The notes under the pieces are model-generated. The model was not told where the DNA came from. It did no database searches and was given only the letters and a program-made list of their open reading frames with translations. Positions 1-11,989 of a stretch of 64,000 nucleotides of DNA are shown piece by piece. Origin of the DNA: Acanthosepion lycidas (Eukaryota > Mollusca > Cephalopoda > Sepiida > Sepiidae). Both the position numbers and the translations under genes were made by a program. The DNA lies in NCBI GenBank assembly GCA_963932145.1, contig OZ010605.1, positions 30,155,813 through 30,219,812 of the forward strand, written 5' to 3'. How positions within the stretch are numbered: the stretch's first letter is position 1; each line of letters opens with the position of its first letter.

Positions 1-400
1 AATGGCGCATAGAGGTTGATATGACGTTAAATAAAATCAACCAAACCAAACCAATCAAAATATTTCATTTTCGGTATTAAATGACACATGGAGGTTGTAA
101 CACTTTCATGACATTATTCCATATAATATCCGTCAATATCTTAAAAGGTATTCCAAAATATAAGATCAACAAACTACAACATAAAACACACATGTCTCTG
201 CGACTAGTAATTATGCCTACACAAGCATTTATATGCCCAAAAGCTGAGTATCATCTACCATATATTCACTTGCGAAAGCAGAATAACAGGTAATCATATT
301 TCTATTACTGCAAAGTCCCCAAGGAAATTAAATTTCAGCATTACATGACCCATAAGGTGCTGATATGCAGTTAAACGTATCAGTCAAATGATATGGTCTG
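1..400 (+). repeat. Three diverged SINE 3'-tail copies
   Basis: A motif of the form ATTAAATGACmCATrGAGGTTGATA recurs near 1-30, 75-105 and 335-375. The same motif, read as GGCATTAAATAACCCATA, forms the 3' part of the minus-strand SINE at 11515-11815. These are therefore probably tails of that SINE family without their tRNA-like heads. The rest of the stretch is AT-rich and shows nothing else. Confidence 0.5.
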
Positions 401-503
401 ATATGGCGGACTTTGATGGCTAGGTATTCTGTTTTGCTGTTAGCATCATACTCCCGAAGCGCTACTGTTTCATATGCTATTGAGCATGACCTCCTTCTAA
501 GTG

Positions 504-506
<3 letters not shown>

Positions 507-545
<39 letters not shown>
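507..545. repeat. (TA)n microsatellite
   Basis: Uninterrupted TA dinucleotides. Short ORFs crossing it (poly Tyr-Ile) are artefacts. Confidence 0.95.
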
Positions 546-546
<1 letters not shown>

Positions 547-741
547 CGTCATCCACAGACAGACTGTTTCGCTGTTTCACGAGAGTGACTCAATTCGCTA
601 TGCGAAGAGTCTCGCTATATTAGCTATAATAGTCACTGTTTACAAACCCATACCTCCTCCCTAGAGAGCTCAGCTGGAATTAATTTTTATTTCAGGAGCC
701 AATATAACGTCATCCACAGACAGACTGTTTCGCTGTTTCAC
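541..741 (+). repeat. 40-bp direct repeat pair
   Basis: Positions 541-580 and 702-741 are identical over 40 bp (ATATAACGTCATCCACAGAC followed by a GTTTCGCTGTTTCAC end). The second copy runs on into about 140 bp of moderately GC-rich sequence. This looks like two pieces of one dispersed repeat; I do not recognise the family. Confidence 0.7.
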
Positions 742-890
742 AGCTCATCAGTGTGACTAGACATCCGGTTGCCTCTCGAAACCCGACTGAATTGGTGTCA
801 GTCGGAGATTCTACCACTAAGCCGTCGGCGCACGGCAGAGATGTAGGTGGATTTTTAGCGTATTTATTTTTAGAAACACGCTCAGTGACC

Positions 891-892
<2 letters not shown>

Positions 893-955
<63 letters not shown>

Positions 956-977
956 TGGTGCGTGTGTGTATGTATTG

Positions 978-1052
<75 letters not shown>
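893..1052. repeat. Two (TA)n(TG)n composite microsatellites
   Basis: TA tracts at about 893-925 and 977-1003 each pass into TG tracts, the second continuing to about 1050. The overlapping frames on both strands are only dipeptide runs. Confidence 0.95.
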
Positions 1053-1667
1053 AACAGAAAAAAATGTTCAAATCATCTGACAGCATAATTATCCATCCCA
1101 CAAAATGTTTAATATCTAAAAAAAAAAAAAAAATACACTATACTAATAATGAGACGTTTCGCCATCTTGACTCCAAAATCACCGAATAACTGTTCGCGTT
1201 ATTCAGCAAAAATAGACCAGGTTAAAATTATTTTGTGTGAGCCCCACTCTCTTCCCAATTGAGCGATGGTGAGAGGAAAAGATAATTCAGGCGTTCAGTG
1301 ATGCTACCAACATTTATACTCTGTCTTTCATCTTCAATTCCATCTTCAAAGTCCATTAAAGTACCATCAAGATAACGGTGAATATTTAAAAAAAAAAAAA
1401 AACAGGGAACGGTAGAGATAAGACAGGGTCAGGAGGTCACAACAGGAAGCGGGAAGATTATTTCAACTTAGAATTATAGAGATCAATTAGAAAAGATACA
1501 ATTCAATTCATAAAACGTTTGGAACGTGAGAGAGGAGTTTCAGCTATGACAGTCCAAAATGCAGTGAAAAAGACTTGGAAGTGAAAACGTACGGGAAACG
1601 TGTGAGGGAAAAAGTTTTGAGAAGGCGAACATGTTCTTGAACATGTTCTAAATGATCCTGGAAATAT
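1053..1667. other. AT-rich stretch without recognised features
   Basis: Contains two short poly-A runs (about 1119-1134 and 1388-1402), which may be tails of unrecognised retrocopies. No coding frame or structured repeat could be supported. Confidence 0.4.
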
Positions 1668-1905
1668 ATATAATTTAAGGCATTTTTATGCTTAACATTC
1701 TTTTTATAGATACAATTTTTTAAGTAAATGCTCTGTTTATAATAAACAGTGTTAAACAACATTTACCGGCCTGAATGTCCAATAAATTTTCACAGAAAAT
1801 ATTCGTCCTCCAACAGGATTCGAACCTGCATCCTATACGAAACCGTCATTTAGCGTGACGTGCTTTAACCGATTTGGCCACTGAGGAGCGCTCGGTTAGC
1901 AAGAT
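1668..1905 (-). repeat. tRNA-like repeat, copy 1
   Basis: Read on the minus strand, about 1800-1893 has a pol III A-box-like TGGCCAAATCGG and a B box GGTTCGAATCC, with arms that pair partly as an acceptor stem (GCGCTCC against GGAGGAC). This resembles a tRNA pseudogene or SINE head. On the plus strand the left flank carries CGGCCTGAATGTCC and TTTATAGATACAA motifs that recur in copy 2, so the duplicated unit is larger than the tRNA part. Amino-acid identity is not assignable. Confidence 0.6.
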
Positions 1906-1968
1906 CGAATTTACTGTATTTGAACTTCAATCTTCACACATTATGAAATGGACAAAGTCCGACAATTG

Positions 1969-2165
1969 TTTTAAGATATTTTTATGTTTAACATTCTTTT
2001 TATAGATACAAATATTTAAGTAAATGCTCTGTTTATAATAAACAGTATTAAACAATATTTACCGGCCTGAATGTCCGATAAATTTTCACAGAAAATATTC
2101 GTCCTCCGACAGGATTCGAACCTGTATCCTATACGAAACCGTCATTTAGCTTGACATGCCTTTCT
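1969..2165 (-). repeat. tRNA-like repeat, copy 2 (truncated)
   Basis: About 90% identical by eye to copy 1 from the TTTTTATAGATACAA motif through the B box (about 2108-2125 on the minus strand). It stops before the A box, where a TG-rich microsatellite (2165-2220) takes over. With copy 1 it forms a direct repeat with a period of about 300 bp. Confidence 0.6.
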
Positions 2166-2504
2166 ATATATGTATATGTGTGTGTATGTATATGTGTGTG
2201 TATGTGTGTGTGTGTGTGTGAACTTAATTTCAGTCCATCATGAGCTTCGATCCTTAGTTATGATCAATTAATGATGAACACGTCATTTCGCGTTTATGAT
2301 CGATTTCATCACGATACTTCTGCTAATATTAGAGCGTAATTATATGTTCTTATTGCCCAAAGTAGATTCCAGTAGTGTTATAAAAACCTCGGAGCATTCC
2401 AGTAAGATATCTTTAATCATTTTTAAGATACAACGGTTCAAATCTTAATCTAACAAATGGACAATTTCGCTGTTACAGAATTTGAACAATTTTGCTGTTA
2501 CACC

Positions 2505-2562
<58 letters not shown>
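2165..2562. repeat. TG-rich and (TA)n microsatellites around plain AT-rich DNA
   Basis: A TATG/TG-rich tract lies at about 2165-2220 and a pure TA tract at about 2507-2562. I see nothing in the roughly 280 bp between them. Confidence 0.8.
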
Positions 2563-2565
<3 letters not shown>

Positions 2566-3544
2566 TATGTTTCGTGTATAGAATTCTTAGTTAAAGTACC
2601 CCTCATAACGCTGGACAATGTCCAGCGAAGTATGTTCGATGCCAACAGCGTTTACGTAGAACAGTGATTAAAGGAAGATTCAACGCTAATAAATCAACGG
2701 CATATTACATATAATGTCAGCCATAACTGTGCGTTGTCCTTGGATACCCAATACTGCCAGAAATATGAATCATTCTTCATTGCGTCCATAGTTGACAAGT
2801 GTTCATCACCGCACGGCAAGATTGCACGCCGGTGTAGCAACCTGTAAATGATTTAATTCCCAAATTCTGATTTATAAACTGTCTGCAAGTCATGATTGCA
2901 AAGATGGCGAAGGAAAGCTTTCCGTGGAGAGTCATAACTGTGCTGAAGGTTCTCTCCACTTCTCGTTTGGCAGAGCATAGATGTGGCTTTTTCGATGGGG
3001 GCAGGGGACTGATTATAATCTTCATTGATGCTCCTGCACGCAAAACAATGAGATTAATTTCGACAGAGGAGCTTTTCTCCATCTTTTGGACACCTATTGT
3101 TGTTGGCACGCCACAGTGCACGATCGTCACTAGATACATGCATTTACAAATAAAATGACCTCTGACCGAGGAACAACGAAACGGTTGCAATCTACAAAAA
3201 GTGCCAAACTGTCTTCAGCACTCTGAGTCAGGCTTTGACATTTAATTTTACCCCATGCAGCTTGTAAGGACCACAAACGCCGAGGGTATAATTTATGAAA
3301 CCACAGTCACCATTCTGTTGGATACTCGTTATTCTTAGTATCATTTGGCGATTTTCCCAGATATTTTAAATAAAATCTTAATCGACATTTTCGACATCCT
3401 GGGGAATGGAATTTTGGAGACCAAGTTCGAATCTGTGCTAAGATCTTACCAAATAATAAGACATTTAAATTTAATAGGATATATAACTACCAAGAAAATA
3501 TATGCGAATAATAAAAGATGTTAATTTCTGTGAATAATCCCAAT
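2563..3544. other. Unannotated stretch
   Basis: A 137-codon open frame on the minus strand (3190 to 2777) opens with TTG, not ATG, and resembles no protein I know. The stretch is less AT-biased than its surroundings but shows no motif, repeat or splice pattern I can defend. Confidence 0.3.
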
Positions 3545-3800
3545 TGATGTTATTTACACTCAAACTAATGTCCTTATCTTTGTTGTTAACGTCACAGCGT
3601 TTCGGCCGTTGTACCCTCCTGCCTTCTTCAGGTACTTGTCGACCTCGAGAACCATCTAGCACTAGATTAAATTAAAGGTTTAGTTCAAAATCCCGTGAAG
3701 AATGAAGACATTCCAACCGCCTGAAGAAGGCGAAAACGTGCAACGGCCGAGACGTTGTAAAAAATATGGTGACAAAGATGAGAACAATAGCCCGAATAAT
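3545..3800. repeat. Inverted repeat with CTGAAGA/GAAAC motifs
   Basis: The minus strand from about 3640 and the plus strand from about 3713 carry the same block: CCTGAAGAAGGC, 13-15 variable bases, then GGCCGAAACG or GGCCGAGACG, then a stretch ending in AAGATnAGnACAAT. The two arms face apart around a spacer of about 70 bp. The same arrangement occurs at 41110-41520. CUGAnGA plus a GGC/GCC stem plus GAAA resembles a hammerhead ribozyme core, which is known in Penelope-like elements and retrozymes; that reading is inference. Confidence 0.5.
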
Positions 3801-4085
3801 GTAAATAGTTCTGATTGTTACTTTCAAATATTCTTAGGAAATATTATTCCAAACAATAAAATAAATATACCATGTTTAAAAAAATATATATACAAGAGTT
3901 CAAGAGTAGATAGGTTGGGTGATTTTATGACATGCCAGTACTTGTTGGGTGATTTAATAGCGAATTCAGTCGAAGAGTGGAGTTTATTTTCGTCTCATGA
4001 GGCCATTAACAGAAAAAAATACTAAAATGTTGTTTTTGCAAAATTTTGGTTAGGTCAAGGTTAAAAGAAGATCGAATTACAAGTA
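3801..4085. other. AT-rich stretch without recognised features
   Basis: The only open frame runs on from the preceding inverted repeat and shows no family resemblance. Nothing else seen. Confidence 0.3.
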
Positions 4086-4193
4086 TTGTATCTCGCCCTC
4101 TCTCTATCTCTCTTTCTCTATCTCTCTCTGTTTCTGTATAAACACACGCTCACACTCACAGTCACACACACATACACGCACACGCACACAAAA

Positions 4194-4248
<55 letters not shown>

Positions 4249-4262
4249 GAGAGAAGTACCCA

Positions 4263-4298
<36 letters not shown>

Positions 4299-4384
4299 GG
4301 CACTTCCGTCCCATCATTTTCAACGAATTAGAATCGGAAAGCCAGACAGTGTACACCACACCTTTGGAAGAGCCGAATTCAGAA

Positions 4385-4462
<78 letters not shown>

Positions 4463-4595
4463 GAGGGCATGCTGCGTCAGGCTCGAGTGACTATGTATCT
4501 GCACCCCAAAATTTATGCCTCAGTTGCTGATGGCGGCGCAGCGTCTGTTATGACTGTACAAGGTCACACGGAGTGGCAATCTCTATTGCAACGAG

Positions 4596-4631
<36 letters not shown>

Positions 4632-4679
4632 AAAGAGAGAAAAAGCAATACAAACTGACTGACAGAGATAAAAAAGTGG

Positions 4680-4741
<62 letters not shown>

Positions 4742-4815
4742 AAAGAGAGAAAAAGCAATACAAACTGACTGACAGAGATAAAAAAAGTGGCTATATATAT
4801 ATATATATATATATA
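4086..4815. repeat. Microsatellite cluster with a 50-bp spacer duplicated
   Basis: CT-rich, CA-rich and TA tracts alternate; the longest TA run is about 4386-4458. A non-simple spacer beginning TAAAGAGAGAAAAAGCAATA and ending GATAAAAAAGTGGC occurs twice, at about 4631-4681 and 4740-4793, each preceded by (TA)n(TG)n and followed by (TA)n. The unit was therefore tandemly duplicated with its flanking tracts. Confidence 0.85.
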
Positions 4816-4819
4816 CACG

Positions 4820-4930
4820 GAGAGAGAGTAGGGAATAGTAGAGTAATTGGTAAGAGCTTCGATTGACGTATTGCAGCGCCAAGTTCGAATTCCAGTCGAG
4901 TTCGTTACATTTACTCACCTGCACGTATAT
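4820..4930 (+). mobile_element. tRNA-derived SINE, 5' part
   Basis: GTAGAGTAATTGGTAAGAGC acts as the A-box region, and GTTCGAATTCCAGTCGAGTT followed by TCGTTACATT is the B-box block shared with the SINEs at 11515, 38700 and 61530. The copy stops after about 110 bp. Confidence 0.6.
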
Positions 4931-4944
4931 TTAGGCACCAGTTG

Positions 4945-5165
4945 TTCTTGCAAACATGTCTTATTACAAAGAATAGACATGTTATGTCTATTAAATTTGT
5001 TAAACATTTTTCTAGCGGAGGAATAATATTACGCAGTTGCGGCTGTTCTTGTTGCATGAAGTACCATAAATTTATATCTTTTAAAGCTTTCGACTTACAT
5101 GAGTCATCGTCAGAGGTGCGGGTAAGAAACGAGAAAAGAAATCAAATGTATTTTAAGCAGTGAAT
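4945..5165 (+). repeat. Dispersed repeat with AATAGACAT hairpin
   Basis: AATAGACAT-GTT-ATGTCTATT, a 9-bp inverted repeat inside ATGTCTTAT...AAAGAATAGACA, recurs at 61067-61130. The following block with GAGTCATCGTCAGAGG and AGAAATCAAATGTA matches 61965-62040 (GAGTCATTATCAGG, AAAATCAAATGTA). It is an unidentified dispersed family present at both ends of the window. Confidence 0.5.
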
Positions 5166-5690
5166 CAAACTAAAAACGTCGTTGTTTCTGGTTTGTAAGC
5201 TAAATCCAATAAATTTATAGTCTAAGAACATATTTTTGAACTTATTACACGTCATTACATGTTACTGGTACGCATTCCGGTTAAACAATGCGGATATATA
5301 CCCTATTGCATTCCTATACATTAGACTTAGCTTCTAGTCAGCCTCATGATGGGCACTTATTTAAAATTTCCATACACGAAATACAGTAGTAGTAGTAGCA
5401 GTAGTAGCAGTAGTAGTAGTAGTAGTAGTAGCAGTACGGCATCCGTTTATCTCGTGATATAAAGGTATCGCAGTTTGGTCAAAATTCTATCCTTCGGTAG
5501 TGAAACTGGAGTGACATCCCCAGTGCGCTGGCCTGGGCGATGGTATATGAAGGCGGTGTGCTAACCCGATATCCTCTAGGTCGTACTCACAAGAGCCAAA
5601 TTGTTACAGGGCATTACGCTTTTGGACGGCTTGGCTAAAGAATGCCTACTTTCTATTATCTTTTTAATCATCTCATACCAATCAAGGCAA
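5166..5690. other. (TAG)n tract in otherwise plain sequence
   Basis: A TAG/CAG trinucleotide tract covers about 5385-5436. The sequence on both sides, including a GC-richer patch near 5500-5600, shows nothing I can name. Confidence 0.6.
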
Positions 5691-6475
5691 TAAAGTCACA
5701 AAGACACAAGTGGAAGAACAAGAAAAACGAGAAACATTAGAGAGCGAGTAAAAATGGAAGGAATTAGATAGGATTGACAATGCGTTTCAATTTTAGAAGA
5801 ACAAATTTGTCTGGAAAGCATGAAACCGGAAGAAACTTCCACAAACGGGAAGTGCGAGAAAAGAAACTGTTAACATAGAACTTACGGTTACATCTAGCCA
5901 ATTCAAAATTGAACTGATGAGTCCTTGCCACCTTGCCACTAATCTAGTACTGCGCTTAAATTCATAAAGTTTATTTATGATATCGAAGAGTACATTGGAA
6001 CAATTGCCATGAAATTATTTACAGAAAAGACACAGCAAAGTTAAATTACGGATGGTCGAAAAGTGACTGAAGCCAGGTCAGCACCAATAATATTGCTTAC
6101 TCTTCTCTGGATTTTACCAAGAATTTATAAATATTCTGTGGGGCCACCGGAACAGAGATATATAGCAGTATTCAAAGTATGGACGAATGGTAGATTTATA
6201 AATATGTAAGATAGATTCTGGAGAGAAAAAATGTCTAGACATTGACATGACTTTCTTAGTAGCAGAGCTAGTAATTGATTCAGTATAGTCTTTCTAGTTT
6301 ATATCAATTGTGAATTTTAGAGCGACAAGGCTTAACGAGTCACTGTCAGCCATGCTGATAAGAGGCAGGAAGGGTTTTTTCAGATGATTAATACAGAGAA
6401 TTTTCGTCTTGGAGACGTTAAAAGTAACAGGCTACTGCTTGCCTCAGTTAACTACAAACTTCAGGTAATTTTTTA
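5690..6475 (-). pseudogene. jockey/L2-like LINE RT, 3' fragment
   Basis: Read on the minus strand in broken frames this encodes the C-terminal end of a non-LTR reverse transcriptase. It holds FNVSKTKILCIN (the residue block after the RT palm), FFSPESILHIYKSTIRPYFEY, and the tail motif LYEFKRSTRLVAR. The same motifs occur in better order in the plus-strand copy at 42190-42663. Stops and frameshifts are frequent and the endonuclease and RT core are missing, so this is a 5'-truncated dead copy. It belongs to the family that recurs at 17510, 19300, 21183, 24660, 41735 and 61260. Confidence 0.75.
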
Positions 6476-6893
6476 GATCATCTGCTAAATATGTTTATGG
6501 TTGTGTGTGTTTGAAAATTCAGAAATAAATAAATAAAAAAAAACAATAAACAAATAAAAAAATATTCGACAACATTTACCAACTTTCGTTTGTTAGGCAT
6601 TAAATTAGATTATGTATCTAAGGAATTAAATGCTTATTTCAACCATTTTTGTCCAAATCTTCGTGGCTATTTCCCTTTTCCACAGCCAGGCGATTTTTAA
6701 AGGTCAAATTAGAAATATATATCCACAAAAACGGTCTTTTGGTATTCCCAGATGTGGTTCCAACACAGTCACACGTTACATCATCATCATGGTGTTGTCA
6801 AACGTATTTCATTTCACTGTTTTGCTGGTCATTATATCGCTAGTTGTATACTATTGTCTTTTAACTTGAGAAAGTAATTGAAAAATGTAATCA
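6476..6893. other. AT-rich stretch, nothing recognised
   Basis: Poly-A-rich (6515-6560), possibly the far end of an older retrocopy. Two overlapping open frames at 6630-6869 show no similarity I recognise. Confidence 0.3.
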
Positions 6894-7838
6894 TCTTATA
6901 TATAAAGTACAGTCTATGTGTGTGTGTTTGTGCGTGTGTGTGTCCTGGCAACTCCTCCACTCTATCTGGTCCGATTTCAATGATTCATAGCTTATTCAAA
7001 AGCCCTAGAAAAGTAAAACGCAGGTAACGATTTTCGTTGATCTCAGATTCAGGGTTGACAGATTATACGAGGTTAAAATATATATTAATATATTATACTA
7101 GCCATTATCGTTGCTTTCATGGTTCAAGGTGAGTAACTCTTATTTTCCTTTTGTGTCCAAAATTCGATCTAGTTTAAAATTTTATACTAGCTGTTTAGAA
7201 CTCTTGGTTTGGCCATTATCACAATAGCTATGGAAGAGTAGATGTTATAGGCAACAATAAACAACAGAACTCAAAAGTGATCACTGCATTTAAGTATTGA
7301 ATTAATGTTTAAGCTTACGTTAAGTTTAACGATAATTATTCTGCTCCGCTTAATTTAAAGACGATTTGATGTATGTAGATACTTATTTTCCGTACAAACA
7401 ATTATTTTTATTTCATGGGTGACAGAGCAGAGGACAATTTATAAGATAAAATTAATATAGTGTAAAGATGGGAAAATAGAAATTAGAACTAGTTATAAAT
7501 TTCAGCATTTAAAGAGTCAGAGAAACATAATAGCGAATGAAGTAACGTCGATATTATCTGTCTTTCATTGCTGTTCTTTTATTCGAGGATTGTTTTGTTA
7601 AACAGAAATATCAAATATAGATCCGTTTAGGAATATCGTCTTATATAGTGCAGACAAGTGTTTGAAATTTGCATTTTATTTGACTTTCAGCAAGTTGGCA
7701 TCTATATGTAAACCTTTCCTTAGCTATAACAAGCCAATTTATGAATGAAATGTTCATTTAAAATTTTTCTTTCAAAGATTTCAAGTAGTGAATTTATCTT
7801 ACTTTGCGAAGCGATATTGAGCGGGCGAAGACTGCTAG
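6894..7838 (+). mobile_element. Non-autonomous Helitron-like element
   Basis: The left end reads A|TCTTATATATAAAGTACAG, followed by a TG-rich leader. The right end reads GCGGGCGAAGACTGCTAG|T. This fits Helitron rules: 5' TC, 3' CTAG, insertion between A and T, no terminal inverted repeat, and a GC-rich hairpin just before CTAG (CTTTGC at 7802-7807 against GCGAAG at 7825-7830 with one G-U pair). The interior of about 900 bp has no RepHel coding region, so it would be a non-autonomous copy. The call rests on the termini only. Confidence 0.6.
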
Positions 7839-8989
7839 TAATAAATATAAAACTAAAAGGAATTTAAAAAAAAAACACCGTGTGAGATATCCTGGCAGTA
7901 TTGCGTGGCGTAGGAAGTGGCTACTGTTTTTTTTTCGTTTTTTTTTTGTTTACTGAAAAATATCCGTGTACCAGCAGACGATGGCTTATGTACCAGCACC
8001 AGTACGCTTACGACACTTCGAAAAGCACCATGCAAGAGTGACTATTTAACACTTGTTTACGGACATTTGTCTTTCTTTAATATCTGCTGTGCCAACCTGT
8101 GGTTTATATTCTAATGACTTCTGACTTCATATCATCTCAACCATCGACGACATCCGAAAAGTTATGTCTAACCAATCAGTCTTCCTGGAATGACTACTGC
8201 TTCTTTCTTGGAAACTCTCAGCCTACCAACAGACGATGGCTCGCTTTCCGGTACCCCATACGCGTAACACCCTTTGAGACGATTGCTATAGAGGAAGGTC
8301 AGCTCTGAATTTACAACCAGTCTGAAGAGGGAGGAGGGTTCTGACAGACTATCTTGTCGTAGATATACTGCCGCAGTTAGAGCTGAATTACGTTTGGTAC
8401 TCATATTTGGTACTCAATTACGGAAATCGTGACTTGACCAAACACGATGACCGCCAAAGTAAGGCGTATCTATATTTTGAGAATTCCTTGATTAGAGAAT
8501 ACGATTCTCACTGGTTACGTCATACTTGTGACTTTGCACCAGTAATTATCTATCCCTAGTAAGGAAAGATATGTAGCAATAACTGTGCATATTTGTGAGT
8601 GCGGCTATGTTTGTGGGTAGTAAGAAAGCTTATTTTCAACATTTCGATGTGTCTGCTTTATATACGGCAATAATTGTGGGGAAGTCAATGAGAATCGAAC
8701 TCACTGTACGAAACGAGCCAGTACGCCCATGCAGGGAGTAGTAGTAAGTGAAAAGTGTGAGAAGATGGAGGCGACGTCGGCCATATAAGGCGAAAATTGA
8801 GTCGGATAAAAAACGCGGTTAAGTCAGTAATTCGTGTTTTAGAAAAGTTGAAAAGGACATTGGCAGTTGGAGAGAGTATGTTAATAATAAGATGAAAACA
8901 CAAAAACAGTCACAGCACAAAAAAAATGATTGTCATTTGATCTTCTTCGTGATCCATATTGTCAAGAATAGTCACGTCAGAATAGATGA
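7839..8989. other. Unannotated stretch with a weak internal duplication
   Basis: Blocks around 7960-8020 and 8210-8270 share CCAnCAGACGATGGCT and similar flanks, suggesting a diverged direct repeat. Near 8690-8712 the minus strand has GAGTTCGATTCTC, a lone B-box-like motif without a convincing A box. No coding family recognised. Confidence 0.35.
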
Positions 8990-9438
8990 TCAGGAAAAAG
9001 AAAGAAAGAAAGGAACGAAATGATGGAAATTAAGAAGAGAAAGAAAGGAGAAAACGAAAGAAAGGACGAGACTTAAGCAAAGAAAGAAAGAAAGTGAGTA
9101 ATATAAAACGAAAAACCTTAGGCGAAGAAAAACATAGAAAGAAAGAAAGAAAAAAAGAAAGAAGGAATGAATGAACGTTAAGCCAAGAAAGAAAGAAGAA
9201 AACAGATGAAGGTTAAGCAATCAAAATAAGAAAACAGAAAGAAAGACAAATAGAAAGACAGAAAGAAAGAAAGGCTGAATGAATGAACATTAAGCAAAAA
9301 ATAAATCAAGAAAGGAAGGAAGGAAGAAAAACACGAAAGAAAAACAGAAGAAAACGTGAGAAATTATGAAATGAAGCAAATGAAGAAAGAAAGACAGAAA
9401 ATGAAAGAAAGGGTGAACGTTAAGTAAATAAATAAATA

Positions 9439-9489
<51 letters not shown>

Positions 9490-9516
9490 TATGGATGAAT
9501 GAATGAACGTTAAGCA

Positions 9517-9552
<36 letters not shown>

Positions 9553-9940
9553 AGGAGAAAACGGATGAATAGTGAGCAAAGATACCAAGAAAAAGAAAAA
9601 AAAGAAAGAAGGAAACGGATGAACGTTAAGCAAAGTATTCAAGTAAACAAGAAAAAGAAAGAAAAAAGGAAAGAGGAAAGAACAGCGACAAAAGAAAAAA
9701 GAAAGAAAGAACCTTCAGCACCAAAAGAAAGAAAGAAAAAGTAGAGAGATTGTTAAAGACAAAAGGAAGAAAAATAACGTTATGTAAAGAAAGGAAGAAG
9801 AAAATGAAAGAAACGATGAGTGGCAAGCAAAAAAAAAGCAAGAAAAAAGCAAGAAAGAAAAAAAAGGAAGAATGTCAAGTGAACAAGGAAGAAAAAAAGA
9901 AACTTTAAGCGAAGAAAGAAGAAAATAACGTTATGTGAGT
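8990..9940. repeat. Polypurine (GAAA)n-rich satellite block
   Basis: About 950 bp of almost pure purine on the plus strand, built from GAAA/GGAA runs. It is punctuated by GAATGAACGTTAAGCAAAG or close variants near 9170, 9280, 9412, 9500 and 9620, which gives a loose higher-order period of about 80-120 bp. Minus-strand frames are only Phe/Leu/Ser runs. Such tracts can form triplex DNA; that is general knowledge, not shown here. Confidence 0.85.
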
Positions 9941-10031
9941 GAAGGCAAATAAATTATTTAATAAGATTTCAAGACTGAAAAAAGTAATTGCTAATCTTAA
10001 CACTTGGAAATTATATATATTTATGCGTACA

Positions 10032-10756
<725 letters not shown>

Positions 10757-11510
10757 TTAGGTTGGTGCAAAAATAATGACGTAATAATGTCGTTTTTTGA
10801 CGTTAAAAAATTTTTATCAATAGGAGGGGTTATGCTAAATCTGGACCTGATAGAGCAAAACTGACTAAAGATTTGTAATCAGCACGCCCAAATTACGTAG
10901 TAATAACAGTCAAATTTAATTCAGTAGACAAAAAAATTGAAATTATCAGCCTTTTATATACAGTTTTTTTAGGACTTTTGCATCAAGCTTTATTCCAAAA
11001 CTGATTGATGCAAAAAGTCTTGAGAATCTTTTTATCACACCTATTCGATGAATCCGCCGTTAGCATAGATGGCTGCGTTGACATATCTGAATAAGATGAT
11101 CTTTATTCATTTTGAACTCAGTTATGTCAGGCTTGAGAGATTTTATGGGATTACGGGGACATTGACTGACCATTCTCACTGCTATGTCATATACATGGTA
11201 TTTCAGCAGATTCAGGTCTGGCGAGCTAAGAGGCCATGTGCTTGAGAGAACACGATCATGGATCACATCCATGCTTTGATTGCCTTAACCATATGAAACG
11301 GTACAGAATCTAGTTAGAAGCTGTACTGTCTTCTGATGCGTACGTTGTCTACCCGGGGCTTCACAACTCTCTCTACCGAAATACAGCATCATTGACTCTT
11401 AAACCCCGAGGGAAGAAGTGAGGAGGTATTTTCCCAATTCCTGAAGATACCCAGAACGATACCCAGAACAATTAAAGTTTCTTGCAACTTGGTAGGTCTC
11501 ACCCTTGAAA
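10757..11510 (-). pseudogene. Mariner-family transposase, 3' part with terminal repeat
   Basis: The plus-strand left edge begins TTAGGTTGGTGCAAAAATAA, a mariner inverted terminal repeat of the Hsmar1/MADE1 kind, and its first 47 bp are identical to the arms of the MITE at 14292-14392. Reading minus, the interior encodes the C-terminal third of a DDE/D transposase. It has WPLSSPDLNLLKYHVYD (third acidic residue region), then IKSLKPDITEF, MNKDHLIQ and a final AIYANGGFIE in a shifted frame. About 270 bp of non-coding sequence separate the stop from the terminus. The N-terminal part and the other terminal repeat are missing; a SINE begins where the element stops. Confidence 0.75.
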
Positions 11511-11514
11511 CCTC

Positions 11515-11815
11515 AATCGGGTTGGTTGTTTGTCTTTGCTTAACGGCTATCAACACCTATATGGGTTATTTAATGCCGAAATCTAAATATTCTTGCACAC
11601 AATTGCATTTTATTTTTGGAGATAATGATGGTTTAGCGTTACAAATCTTACTAATTAACCCGTAGTTGGGGAGATAAGAGGCGGGTTCATACCTTCACCA
11701 AGAGTATTTGCTCGTAAGTGAATATAATGAACCCGACTGGAATTGGAACTCGGCTCTCCGATTAATAAGTCCGTGTCTTTATCCGTTATACCACCCACAT
11801 ATCCTCAATCCGATG
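11515..11815 (-). mobile_element. tRNA-derived SINE, near full length
   Basis: On the minus strand it starts GTGGTATAACGGATAAAG (A-box region) and continues through CGGAGAGCCGAGTTCCAATTCC (B box at the end). TCGGGTTCATTATATTCACT and AAGGTATGAACCCGCC follow, and the tail contains GGCATTAAATAACCC. The same order is seen in the copies at 22890, 23240, 38700 and 61530, which makes it the reference copy for this window. Length is about 300 bp. It abuts the mariner remnant on its left. Confidence 0.75.
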
Positions 11816-11989
11816 TCTACATAACTATCTGTCGGTCCTTTGGTTTACCTTTTGATCCTGATCAAAGCTTTTCACATTCAAGAAAAAAACCGAAGAATTC
11901 CAGATTCTTGGCGATTTATCGTTTTAGCTAAACATTGTGCTCACATTGACTTGCATTATAAAACCTGACAAATGAAAGTACACGGTCTC

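Noticed and set aside
710..1189. His-Thr, Tyr-Ile and Val-Cys repeat frames
   Set aside because: They are dinucleotide microsatellites read in different frames.
2777..3190. 137-codon minus-strand frame as a gene
   Set aside because: It starts with TTG, has no recognisable motif and lies in unremarkable sequence.
8685..8745. tRNA gene on the minus strand
   Set aside because: Only a B-box-like GAGTTCGATTCTC is present; no A box and no cloverleaf.
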